Part shown: piece after piece, positions 1 through 6,897 of the stretch
Position numbering within the stretch: position 1 is the stretch's first letter
How the letters are laid out: every line of letters starts with the position of its first letter
Source of the DNA: Paracoccus caeni
GTDB lineage: Bacteria; Pseudomonadota; Alphaproteobacteria; Rhodobacterales; Rhodobacteraceae
DNA: 64,000 nucleotides
Reading direction: 5' to 3'
Assembly: GCF_016629665.1 (NCBI RefSeq)
Contig: NZ_JAEPRQ010000003.1
Location: 186,001-250,000 of the forward strand
The notes under the pieces: model-generated
Told to the model about the DNA's origin: nothing
The model's input: only the letters and a program-made list of their open reading frames with translations
Databases searched by the model: none
Translations under genes and position numbers: made by a program

Positions 1-563
1 AGCCGCATGAATGTATCGATACAACGCTGACCGCGGCGCAGATCATCGTGGCGCTGCAATCGGTTGTCTCCCGGAATATCGATCCGCTGAAAAACGCGGT
101 GATCTCGGTCTGTGTGGTCTCCACGGATTCAACCGCGCATAACGTGATCCCGCAGGTGGTGAAGCTGAAGGGCACGGCGCGCAGTCTGGACCCCGAGGTG
201 CGGGCGCAGCTTGAAGAGGGGATCACCCGCGTCTCGGTCAATGTAGCGGCTGCAATGGGGGCGACGGCCAAGGTCGATTACCAGCGCGGCTATCCGGTCA
301 CGATGAACGATCCGGCAGCGACCGAATGGGCGGCCGATGTCGCCACCCAGATCGCGGGCGGGATCGACATGGACATGCAGCCGATGATGGGCGGCGAGGA
401 TTTCAGCTATATGCTGAACGAACGACCCGGCGCCTATATCTGGGTCGGCAATGGCGATTCGGCGATGGTCCATCACCCGGCCTATAACTTCAACGATGAT
501 GCGATCCCGGCTGGCTCTAGCTGGTATGCCGGCATGGTCGAGGCACGCCTGCCCGCTGCCTGA
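1..563 (+). CDS. M20-family amidohydrolase (hippurate hydrolase-like), C-terminal part
   Basis: This is the 3' end of a gene whose start lies before the window; the frame is open from base 3 (Pro-His-Glu-Cys) and gives 186 residues to the TGA at 561-563. The visible part covers the end of the dimerisation domain and the C-terminal catalytic domain of the M20 metallopeptidase/amidohydrolase family: a PHECIDTTLTAAQIIVALQS-type stretch, then MMGGEDFSYML with the conserved metal-ligand/acid region, and a terminal HHPAYNFNDDAI motif. Family members hydrolyse N-acyl amino acids such as hippurate, using two divalent metals in the cytoplasm. The substrate cannot be set from this fragment. purU follows on the same strand after 149 bases. 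Confidence 0.88.
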   Translation, partial: PHECIDTTLTAAQIIVALQSVVSRNIDPLKNAVISVCVVSTDSTAHNVIPQVVKLKGTARSLDPEVRAQLEEGITRVSVNVAAAMGATAKVDYQRGYPVTMNDPAATEWAADVATQIAGGIDMDMQPMMGGEDFSYMLNERPGAYIWVGNGDSAMVHHPAYNFNDDAIPAGSSWYAGMVEARLPAA

Positions 564-712
564 CTCTGGCACCTGATTCTTCTCCGGCATCGTCAAAGGT
601 CGCACTGACCCCCGGCGGTGTCGGAAACGAGATTGTCAAAAATCCCGATTTAGATGAAATGCCGGGCGAAGGGCGTGTCGCCCGATCTGGCATTGATGGG
701 ACGGAGAGCCAC

Positions 713-1597
713 ATGAAAAGCTATACCTTGCGCGTCACCTGCGAATCCACCCGCGGGATCGTCGCGGCCATCTCGGGCTTTCTGGCGCAGAATGATTGCA
801 ACATCACCGACAGCGCGCAGTTCGACGATGCGGAGACCAAGCGGTTCTTCATGCGCGTCAGCTTCCGCTCGGAAGGCAGCGCGACGCTGGATCAGTTGCG
901 CAAGGATATCGAGCCGGTCGCAGATGCATTCGACATGGATATCGAGATCACCGACGATTCCGTGAAGAAGAAGGTTCTGATCATGGTGTCGCGGTTCGGG
1001 CATTGCCTGAATGACCTTCTGTATCGCTGGCAGATCGGTGCGCTGCCGATCGATATCGTCGGCGTCATCTCGAACCACCACGAATACCAGAAAGTCGTGG
1101 TCAATCACGATATCCCGTTCCACATGATCCGCGTCACCGCCGAGAACAAGGCCGAAGCGGAAGCGCAGCAGATGGCGATCATCAAGGATACCGGCGCGGA
1201 GCTGGTGGTGCTGGCGCGATATATGCAGGTGCTGTCGGATCAGATGAGCCAGGCGATGTCGGGCCGGATCATCAACATCCACCACTCGTTCCTGCCGTCG
1301 TTCAAGGGCGCGAACCCCTACAAGCAGGCATTCGAGCGGGGGGTGAAGCTGATCGGCGCAACCAGCCATTACGTGACTGCCGATCTGGATGAGGGCCCGA
1401 TCATCGAACAGGATACGGTGCGTGTGACTCATGCCCAGTCGCCGGGCGATTACGTGTCGCTGGGCCGCGATGTCGAAGCGCAGGTTCTGGCGCGGGCGGT
1501 TCACGCCCATATCCACGGGCGCGTGTTCCAGAACGGTTCGAAAACGGTGGTCTTCCCGGCGTCTCCGGGCAGCTATGTCAGCGAGCGGATGGGCTGA
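713..1597 (+). CDS. purU: Formyltetrahydrofolate deformylase PurU
   Basis: Hydrolyses 10-formyl-THF to formate and THF, balancing the one-carbon pool and feeding formate to PurT or to oxidation. The 294-residue protein has an N-terminal ACT domain (about residues 1-85, starting MKSYTLRVTCES) and a C-terminal formyltransferase-fold domain with NIHHSFLPSFKGANPY and the SHYVTADLDEGPII block carrying the catalytic Asn/His/Asp set. Length is close to the 280 residues of the E. coli enzyme. The ATG at 713 is chosen because GGAGAG lies at 703-708 and homology starts there; the frame is open further upstream. A structured repeat element begins four bases after the stop. Confidence 0.95.
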   Translation: MKSYTLRVTCESTRGIVAAISGFLAQNDCNITDSAQFDDAETKRFFMRVSFRSEGSATLDQLRKDIEPVADAFDMDIEITDDSVKKKVLIMVSRFGHCLNDLLYRWQIGALPIDIVGVISNHHEYQKVVVNHDIPFHMIRVTAENKAEAEAQQMAIIKDTGAELVVLARYMQVLSDQMSQAMSGRIINIHHSFLPSFKGANPYKQAFERGVKLIGATSHYVTADLDEGPIIEQDTVRVTHAQSPGDYVSLGRDVEAQVLARAVHAHIHGRVFQNGSKTVVFPASPGSYVSERMG

Positions 1598-1600
1598 AGA

Positions 1601-1668
1601 GGGGGCTTTGCGCCCCCGCCGCGCCACGGCGCGGCTCCCCCGCAGGATATTTCGTCCAAGGCAAAGCG
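1601..1668 (+). repeat. Structured 3'-end element, copy A (after purU)
   Basis: Two successive perfect stems follow the purU stop: GGGGGC 1601-1606 with GCCCCC 1612-1617, and GCCGCGCC 1618-1625 with GGCGCGGC 1628-1635. A single-stranded-looking tail follows, CCCCCGCAGGATATTTC at about 1637-1653, then GTCCAAGGCAAAGCG (1654-1668). The first stem could terminate purU transcription, although there is no T-tract. The same architecture occurs after the BMP gene and, in reduced form, after the aldehyde dehydrogenase gene and dnaE. Confidence 0.7.
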
Positions 1669-1736
1669 GCTTAACCCGGTGTTAACTCGGTCCGTGCCAT
1701 AGCTGGATCACGGTACAGGCGGGGACGCCGATGACC

Positions 1737-1795
1737 GTCCAAGGCAAAGCGCCTCGCTTCCTGATTGGAGGCGAGGCGCCGTGCATTTGCCTTGG
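1737..1795. repeat. Long imperfect inverted repeat at a convergent gene junction
   Basis: Arms CCAAGGCAAA (1739-1748) plus GCGCCTCGC (1749-1757) pair with GCGAGGCGC (1771-1779) plus TTTGCCTTGG (1786-1795), leaving a 13-base loop and a 6-base bulge (1780-1785). The 15-base string GTCCAAGGCAAAGCG at 1737-1751 repeats directly the end of element copy A at 1654-1668. The structure lies between the convergent purU and BMP genes and joins copies A and B of the element. It may act as a bidirectional terminator. Confidence 0.7.
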
Positions 1796-1846
1796 TCAAA
1801 ATATCCCGGGGGCGTCCCGCAGGGACGGGGGCAGCGCCCCCATCCT
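1786..1846 (-). repeat. Structured 3'-end element, copy B (after the BMP gene)
   Basis: Read on the minus strand, starting just after the stop of the BMP-family gene, this has stem GGGGGC/GCCCCC (1836-1841 and 1827-1832), second stem GTCCC/GGGAC (1814-1818 and 1822-1826), then CCCCCGGGATATTTTG and CCAAGGCAAA. The order of parts is the same as in copy A, but the second stem has a different sequence with pairing kept. That suggests structure is conserved rather than primary sequence. Confidence 0.7.
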
Positions 1847-1849
1847 TCC

Positions 1850-2929
1850 TTATTGCGGAATGGCCGCCGTGATGCCTTCGACATAGAAGTTCATCGAAGA
1901 CAGGTCTTCGTCACTGGCGGTTTCGCCCTCGGCCAGCCACGCGCTGCCATCCGCCTTGTTCAGCGGGCCGGTAAAGGGGTGATACTCGCCCGAAGCGATT
2001 TGCTCTTTCAGCGCCAGCGCTTCTTCTTTCACCTCGGCGGGGACGGCGTCGGTGATTTCGCCGATGACCACTTCGCCGTCACCGATCCCGGCCCAGGTCG
2101 CGTTGGATTGCCATGTGCCGTCCAGAACTTCGCCAACGCGCTTGATATAATAGGGCGACCAGTCGTCGATGATCGAGGACACACGCGGGCTGGGCGCAAA
2201 AGCCGCCATGTCGCTGGCCTGACCGAAGCCGATGGCACCGGCCTCTTGCGCCTTGGCAAGCGGTGCGGTGGAATCGGTGTGTTGCAGGATCACATCGACG
2301 CCTTCGGCCAGAAGGGCGGCTGCGGCGTCGGCCTCTTTTGCGGGGTCGAACCAGCTATAGGCCCAGACCACCTTCATCTCGACCTCGGGGTTCACCTTGC
2401 GGGCGTGGATGAAGGACGAGTTGATGCCTTGAATCACCTCGGGGATCGGGAAAGAGCCGATATAGCCGATCTTGTTCGATTCCGTCATCCGGCCAGCAAT
2501 CGTGCCCATCACCGCACGGCCTTCGTAGAAACGTGCATCATAGGTGGCGACGTTATCGGCGCGTTTGTAGCCGGTTGCGTGTTCGAATTTCACGTCAGGG
2601 AATTTTGCGGCGACGTTCATCACCGGGTCCATGAAGCCAAAGCTGGTCGCGAAAATCAGCTTGTTTCCGGCCAGTGCAAGCTGGGTCAGGGCGCGTTCGG
2701 CATCGGCGCCTTCAGGGACGCTTTCGATGAAGGTCGTCTCGACACGGTCGCCAAATTCGGCCTCGATCGCCTGACGGCCGAGGTCGTGTTGATAGGTCCA
2801 GCCGCCATCGCCGACCGGGCCGACATAGATGAAGCCGATTTTCAGTGGCTCGTCCTGGGCGAAGGCGGGTGCGGCGAGCGTCAGGATTGACGCGGCTGCG
2901 GCGCTGGCAAGAAGGGTTCTGCGTTTCAT
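1850..2929 (-). CDS. BMP-family ABC transporter substrate-binding protein
   Basis: Periplasmic binding protein of the basic-membrane-protein (BMP/Med) family, known for purine nucleoside uptake. It has 359 residues. The N-terminus MKRRTLLASAAAASILTL ending APAFA-QDE is a cleavable signal peptide with no lipobox cysteine. The mature part begins LKIGFIYVGPVGDGGWTYQHD, the usual opening of this family, and contains ATSFGFMDP and HTDSTAPLAKAQEAG blocks. It is the last gene of a minus-strand operon after two permeases, a small membrane protein and an ATPase, with a 39-base gap to the preceding permease. The family and operon imply a nucleoside-like ligand, but this is not proven by the sequence. 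Confidence 0.93.
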   Translation of the reverse strand: MKRRTLLASAAAASILTLAAPAFAQDEPLKIGFIYVGPVGDGGWTYQHDLGRQAIEAEFGDRVETTFIESVPEGADAERALTQLALAGNKLIFATSFGFMDPVMNVAAKFPDVKFEHATGYKRADNVATYDARFYEGRAVMGTIAGRMTESNKIGYIGSFPIPEVIQGINSSFIHARKVNPEVEMKVVWAYSWFDPAKEADAAAALLAEGVDVILQHTDSTAPLAKAQEAGAIGFGQASDMAAFAPSPRVSSIIDDWSPYYIKRVGEVLDGTWQSNATWAGIGDGEVVIGEITDAVPAEVKEEALALKEQIASGEYHPFTGPLNKADGSAWLAEGETASDEDLSSMNFYVEGITAAIPQ

Positions 2930-2968
2930 GGCTTGGTCTTACTCCCGTTGGATTGTGGTTGGCGCGGC

Positions 2969-3856
2969 TTATCGCAGCGCATGGAAATTCTGGCCCAGCG
3001 AGCCGGGGGCGGCACCGCCCGCGCGACGGCTGAATTTCTGCCGGGCCGAGATGAGGACAAGGACGATGATCGTGGCAAGATAGGGCGCCATTGACAGCAG
3101 TTGCACGGGCACCTTCACCCCCGCCGCCTGCAAGCGCAGTTGCAGCACGGTGACGCCGCCGAAGAGCCACGCGCCGACCAGCACCCCGGTTGCCGTCCAG
3201 TTCGAGAAGACGACGATGGCCAGCGCGATCCAGCCCGCGCCCGCCGTCATGCCCTCGGTCCATTGCAACACCGTCGCGATGGAAATGAACGCCCCGCCGA
3301 TCCCGGCCATCGCGCCGCCAAAGGCAATCGCGCCGATGCGGACCAGCCGGACATTATAGCCAAGCGCATGGGCGGCATCGTGGTTTTCGCCAACGCCGCG
3401 CAGGATCAGCCCGCCGCGAGAGCGATTGAGGAACCACCAGATCAGCGGCACCATCACCAGCCCCAGCCAGACGATCCAGTTGATGCGAAACGGACCGGGA
3501 ATCATTGGCGGGGCCTTGACGCCCTCAAACGGTTTGCCGAACAGCGCGGCAAGGCCCAGCCCGAACAGCGTCAGCGCAAGGCCCGAGGCGACTTGATTGG
3601 CCAGCAGGAACTGTGTCAGCACCGCGAATAGCAGCGACACCGCCGCACCGCCCGTAGCAGCGGCCGCGAAGCCAAGGAAAGGGCTGCCCGAGACATAGGC
3701 GACCGCGAAACCCGCCAATGCGCCGGTGATCATCATGCCCTCGACGCCGAGGTTGAGGACGCCCGCACGTTCGACGATCAATTCGCCAAGCGCGGCGAAG
3801 AGGATCGGGGTCGAGGCCGAGAGGAGCAGCAGGAAGATGGACAGGGGGTCGATCAT
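2969..3856 (-). CDS. ABC transporter permease, BMP/nucleoside type (second permease)
   Basis: Inner-membrane permease of 295 residues in the BPD_transp_2 family (YufQ/NupQ- and RbsC-related). It starts MIDPLSIFLLLLSASTPI and contains the hallmark ELIVERAGVLNLGVEGMM near residues 25-45, followed by about eight hydrophobic segments. It should pair with the other permease of the operon to form the channel for the BMP substrate. The start at 3856 overlaps the preceding small gene by ATGA, indicating translational coupling. An in-frame upstream ATG at 3889 is less likely because it would lengthen the overlap and add non-homologous sequence. Confidence 0.92.
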   Translation of the reverse strand: MIDPLSIFLLLLSASTPILFAALGELIVERAGVLNLGVEGMMITGALAGFAVAYVSGSPFLGFAAAATGGAAVSLLFAVLTQFLLANQVASGLALTLFGLGLAALFGKPFEGVKAPPMIPGPFRINWIVWLGLVMVPLIWWFLNRSRGGLILRGVGENHDAAHALGYNVRLVRIGAIAFGGAMAGIGGAFISIATVLQWTEGMTAGAGWIALAIVVFSNWTATGVLVGAWLFGGVTVLQLRLQAAGVKVPVQLLSMAPYLATIIVLVLISARQKFSRRAGGAAPGSLGQNFHALR

Positions 3857-4212
3857 GCCGCATTCCCACTGAAATAACGAAAAATCCACAGGACGAGCGC
3901 AAGACCAGCGAAGAAGCCGATTCCGAATGAGACACGACCGGACATCGGCAGTTCTTTCCTGCGATCATGCCCGGCGATGCTATGGCCGATGGCTGCGATC
4001 AGCCGCCACAATCCCAGCAATATTACCGCCGCCACATCGGCCAGGATGGACACATCAAACCACAGGCCAAGAATCAGGATTGCAACGAGCACAATCAGGG
4101 CGATGCCGACCACGGGGATTTGCATCAGCGCCGCGACGATTCCGCCGAAGCCTAGTCCGACAGCAAGAAAGATCAGCTTTGCGCGGGTGTCCAACTTGGG
4201 GAAATTGCTCAT
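3853..4212 (-). CDS. Small multispanning membrane protein inside the ABC transporter operon
   Basis: No known family is recognised. The 119-residue product (MSNFPKLDTRAKLIFL to YFSGNAA) is strongly hydrophobic, with candidate membrane segments near 12-30, 33-52, 56-78 and 95-113 and a basic loop HDRRKE around 82-87. It overlaps the upstream permease stop by ATGA (4209-4212) and the downstream permease start by ATGA (3853-3856), so it should be made together with both. An accessory or stabilising subunit of the transporter is an inference from position only. No catalytic or binding motif is visible. Confidence 0.75.
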   Translation of the reverse strand: MSNFPKLDTRAKLIFLAVGLGFGGIVAALMQIPVVGIALIVLVAILILGLWFDVSILADVAAVILLGLWRLIAAIGHSIAGHDRRKELPMSGRVSFGIGFFAGLALVLWIFRYFSGNAA

Positions 4213-5285
4213 GCCACCACCCTCCGCTGGATCTTGAACCGGGTCAGCAGATCGAAGCCCAGAAGGAAGAACAGCATCATCCCCTGAAACACCTGCACGG
4301 TGGCGGCGGGCAGGTTCAGCATCAGTTGTGCCAACTCGCCGCCGATATAGGTCAGCGCCAGCAGCAACCCGGCCAGTAGGATACCCACCGGATGCAACCG
4401 CCCAAGGAAGGCCACGATGATCGCGGTGAAGCCATAGCCGACGCCGATCTTGTCGGTGATCTGGCCTGCCGGGCCTGCGACCTCGAAAAGGCCCGCCATT
4501 CCGGCCAGCGCGCCCGAAAGGCCAAGGCAGAAGGCGACCAGTGTTTCGGGCTTCACCCCGGCAAAGCGGGCGGCGCGGGGGGCAAGGCCCGCCGTGCGGA
4601 TGTGGAAGCCGCGGATATGGCGGCTCATCAAAAACCACGTCGCCAGAACCGCGACTGCTGCGGCAACCACACCCCAATGGGTGCCGGTCCCGGCGATCAG
4701 TTCGGGGTTCGACGCCGAAGGATATTGTTGCAGGTTGCGCGAGCCGGGAAAGCCAAAGCCTTCCGGGTTTTTCATCGGCCCGAAGGCCATCCACGCCGCT
4801 ACCCGTTGCGCCACATAGACCAGCATCAGCGACACGAGGATCTCGGACGCACCGAACCAGTTGCGCAAGGTCGCGGGGATCATTCCCCATGCCCAGCCGC
4901 CTGCCGCGCCTGCGACGACCATTGCCGGGAAAATCCACATGCCTTCGGACGGATAGGCGGCCAGCGCCACCGCCGCGCCGCAGATGGCGCCGATGATGTA
5001 TTGCCCCTCGGCCCCGATATTCCAGATGCCCGCCCGAAAGCCGATCGCCAGCCCCGAGGCGATCAGGATCAGCGGCGCCGCCTTGACCAAGAGTTGCGGG
5101 CGCGAATAGGACGAGGCCATGCCGAACAGCGGGTCCCAGAAGATCGTTTTGATCGCCGCGACCGGATCATAGCCCATGACCCAGAACAGCAATCCGCCTG
5201 CAACCATCGTTGCCAGCACCGCCAGCACCGGCGTCAGGAATTGCCAGAGGGTCGAGACCTCGCTGCGGGGAACAAGCTGGATCAT
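4209..5285 (-). CDS. ABC transporter permease, BMP/nucleoside type (first permease)
   Basis: Inner-membrane permease of 358 residues, BPD_transp_2 family (YufP/NupP-like). It starts MIQLVPRSEVSTLWQF, has long hydrophobic segments from residue 12 onward, and carries the family signature LAIGFRAGIWNIGAEGQYI around residues 75-100. The longer N-terminus compared with its partner at 2969-3856 is typical of the first permease of these systems. The start at 5285 overlaps the ATPase stop by ATGA, and the end overlaps the small membrane gene the same way. It should form a heterodimeric channel with the second permease. Confidence 0.92.
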   Translation of the reverse strand: MIQLVPRSEVSTLWQFLTPVLAVLATMVAGGLLFWVMGYDPVAAIKTIFWDPLFGMASSYSRPQLLVKAAPLILIASGLAIGFRAGIWNIGAEGQYIIGAICGAAVALAAYPSEGMWIFPAMVVAGAAGGWAWGMIPATLRNWFGASEILVSLMLVYVAQRVAAWMAFGPMKNPEGFGFPGSRNLQQYPSASNPELIAGTGTHWGVVAAAVAVLATWFLMSRHIRGFHIRTAGLAPRAARFAGVKPETLVAFCLGLSGALAGMAGLFEVAGPAGQITDKIGVGYGFTAIIVAFLGRLHPVGILLAGLLLALTYIGGELAQLMLNLPAATVQVFQGMMLFFLLGFDLLTRFKIQRRVVA

Positions 5286-6802
5286 ATATGGGCGACCTCC
5301 ATGCCATGCGCGCCGCCCAGCATCAGGCCGATTTCGTCAAGGCTAAGTCCCTCGGTCGGGCGGGGATCGGACAGGCGGCCCTCGTTCAACGCGCAGAAGC
5401 GGTCCGAAAGCTCCAGCAATTCGTCCAGATCCTGCGAAATGACGATGACGCCCGCGCCGGACCGCGCCAGATCGAGCAGCGATTGACGGACCGAGGCCGC
5501 AGCACCCGCATCAACGCCCCATGTCGGCTGGTTCACCACCAAAACCACAGGGTTCTGCATCACCTCTCGCCCAATGACGAATTTTTGCAGATTGCCGCCC
5601 GACAGCGCCCGCGCGGCGGTGCCGGGGCCGGGGGTGCGGACATCGAAGCCCTTGATGACGGCCTCGGCGAAATTCTTTGCTGCGGCCCGGTCGATCAGGC
5701 CATTCTTGACCAGCCCCTTACGCGGGCCTGCGGTCAGCAGCGTATTCTCGGTCAGGCTGAAATCGGGAACGGCGGCGTGGCCCAGACGATCCTCGGGCGC
5801 GGTCAGCAGACCTGCCTTGCGGCGATGGACCGGACCGGACCCGCCCAGATCGCGGCCTTGCAGCGCGACCATGCCCGGCGCGCTGCGCATTTCGCCTGAC
5901 AGGGCGGCCAGCAATTCCTCTTGCCCGTTGCCCGCAACGCCGCCGATGCCAAGGATTTCCCCCGCCCGCAGCGACAGCGAGACATTTTTCAGCGCGGTGC
6001 CTTCGGCATTCGGGGCAGGTAGGGACAGGCCCCTGACCTCCAACAGCACATCGCCTGCCTGCCTGCCGGTTCGGTCGATCAGCCGCATTTCTCCGCCGAC
6101 CATCATCGCGGCCAGTTCGCGGGCGGAATGGGCACGCGGGTCGCAGCTATCCACCACCTTGCCGTGGCGCAGGATCGTGGCGCGGTCGCAATGGGCGCGG
6201 ATTTCCTCAAGCTTGTGGCTGATATAGAGGATCGCCGTGCCCTGATCGGCCAGCTTGCGCAAAGTGGCGAACAGCAGTTCCGCCTCTTGCGGGGTCAGCA
6301 CGCTGGTTGGCTCGTCCATGATCAGCAGGCGCGGGTTCTGCAACAGGCAGCGGATGATCTCGACCCGCTGCCGCTCGCCCGCCGACAGGGTGACGATCCG
6401 GCGGGCCGGGTTCAGGGGCAGGCCGAATTCCTGACTGACCTTGGCGATCCGTGCCGCAAGCTCGCGTCGCGCGGGTGGGTTTTCCATGCCAAGCGCGATA
6501 TTTTCGGCAACTGTCAGCGCATCGAACAGGCTGAAATGCTGAAACACCATCGCCACGCCCTGCGACCGGGCCTCGCGCGGATCGGCGGGCTGGTGCGGCT
6601 GACCGGCCAAGGTCATCGCGCCTTCGTCCGGACGCACCAATCCGTAGATCATCTTGACCAGCGTGGATTTTCCCGCGCCGTTTTCGCCAAGCAGGGCGTG
6701 GATCTCGCCTGCGGCGACATCGAAGGACACATCGTCATTGGCGCGCACGCCGGGATAGGACTTGCCGATCCCCTCCGCCCGGAACAGTGCCGCACCTGCC
6801 AA
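5282..6802 (-). CDS. ABC transporter ATP-binding protein with two nucleotide-binding domains
   Basis: Energises the BMP-type importer. The 506 residues hold two ABC domains, as in sugar/nucleoside importers. Domain 1 has Walker A GENGAGKST, signature LSAGERQRVEI and Walker B LLIMDEPTSVLT. Domain 2 has a degenerate Walker A (GVAGNGQEELL), signature LSGGNLQKFVIG and a non-acidic Walker B region VLVVNQPTWGVD. This asymmetry is normal for the RbsA/YufO family, where one site is weak. It is the first gene of the minus-strand operon and is divergent from dnaE across 95 bases (6803-6897), so a promoter should lie there. Confidence 0.94.
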   Translation of the reverse strand: MAGAALFRAEGIGKSYPGVRANDDVSFDVAAGEIHALLGENGAGKSTLVKMIYGLVRPDEGAMTLAGQPHQPADPREARSQGVAMVFQHFSLFDALTVAENIALGMENPPARRELAARIAKVSQEFGLPLNPARRIVTLSAGERQRVEIIRCLLQNPRLLIMDEPTSVLTPQEAELLFATLRKLADQGTAILYISHKLEEIRAHCDRATILRHGKVVDSCDPRAHSARELAAMMVGGEMRLIDRTGRQAGDVLLEVRGLSLPAPNAEGTALKNVSLSLRAGEILGIGGVAGNGQEELLAALSGEMRSAPGMVALQGRDLGGSGPVHRRKAGLLTAPEDRLGHAAVPDFSLTENTLLTAGPRKGLVKNGLIDRAAAKNFAEAVIKGFDVRTPGPGTAARALSGGNLQKFVIGREVMQNPVVLVVNQPTWGVDAGAAASVRQSLLDLARSGAGVIVISQDLDELLELSDRFCALNEGRLSDPRPTEGLSLDEIGLMLGGAHGMEVAHI

Positions 6803-6897
6803 ATTTTGTCCCTCCGGTCAAATATACCCCTGCATAGCGCGGCGGCATCCGTTTGGGCAATTGCACTGTTTCGGCAGGCTGCGATAAAGTCCTGATC

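Noticed and set aside
650..1627. A 325-codon minus-strand frame over purU
   Set aside because: No domain, no ribosome site, and it covers the full purU coding frame; a composition artefact.
1849..2890. A long plus-strand frame over the BMP gene
   Set aside because: The minus-strand product has a clear signal peptide and family motifs; the plus-strand frame is a mirror.
4939..5285. A frameshift or fusion joining the small membrane gene with the long minus-strand frame above it
   Set aside because: The frame upstream of 4212 is a shadow of the first permease gene; only the part from 4212 down has a coherent hydrophobic product and the ATGA overlap.
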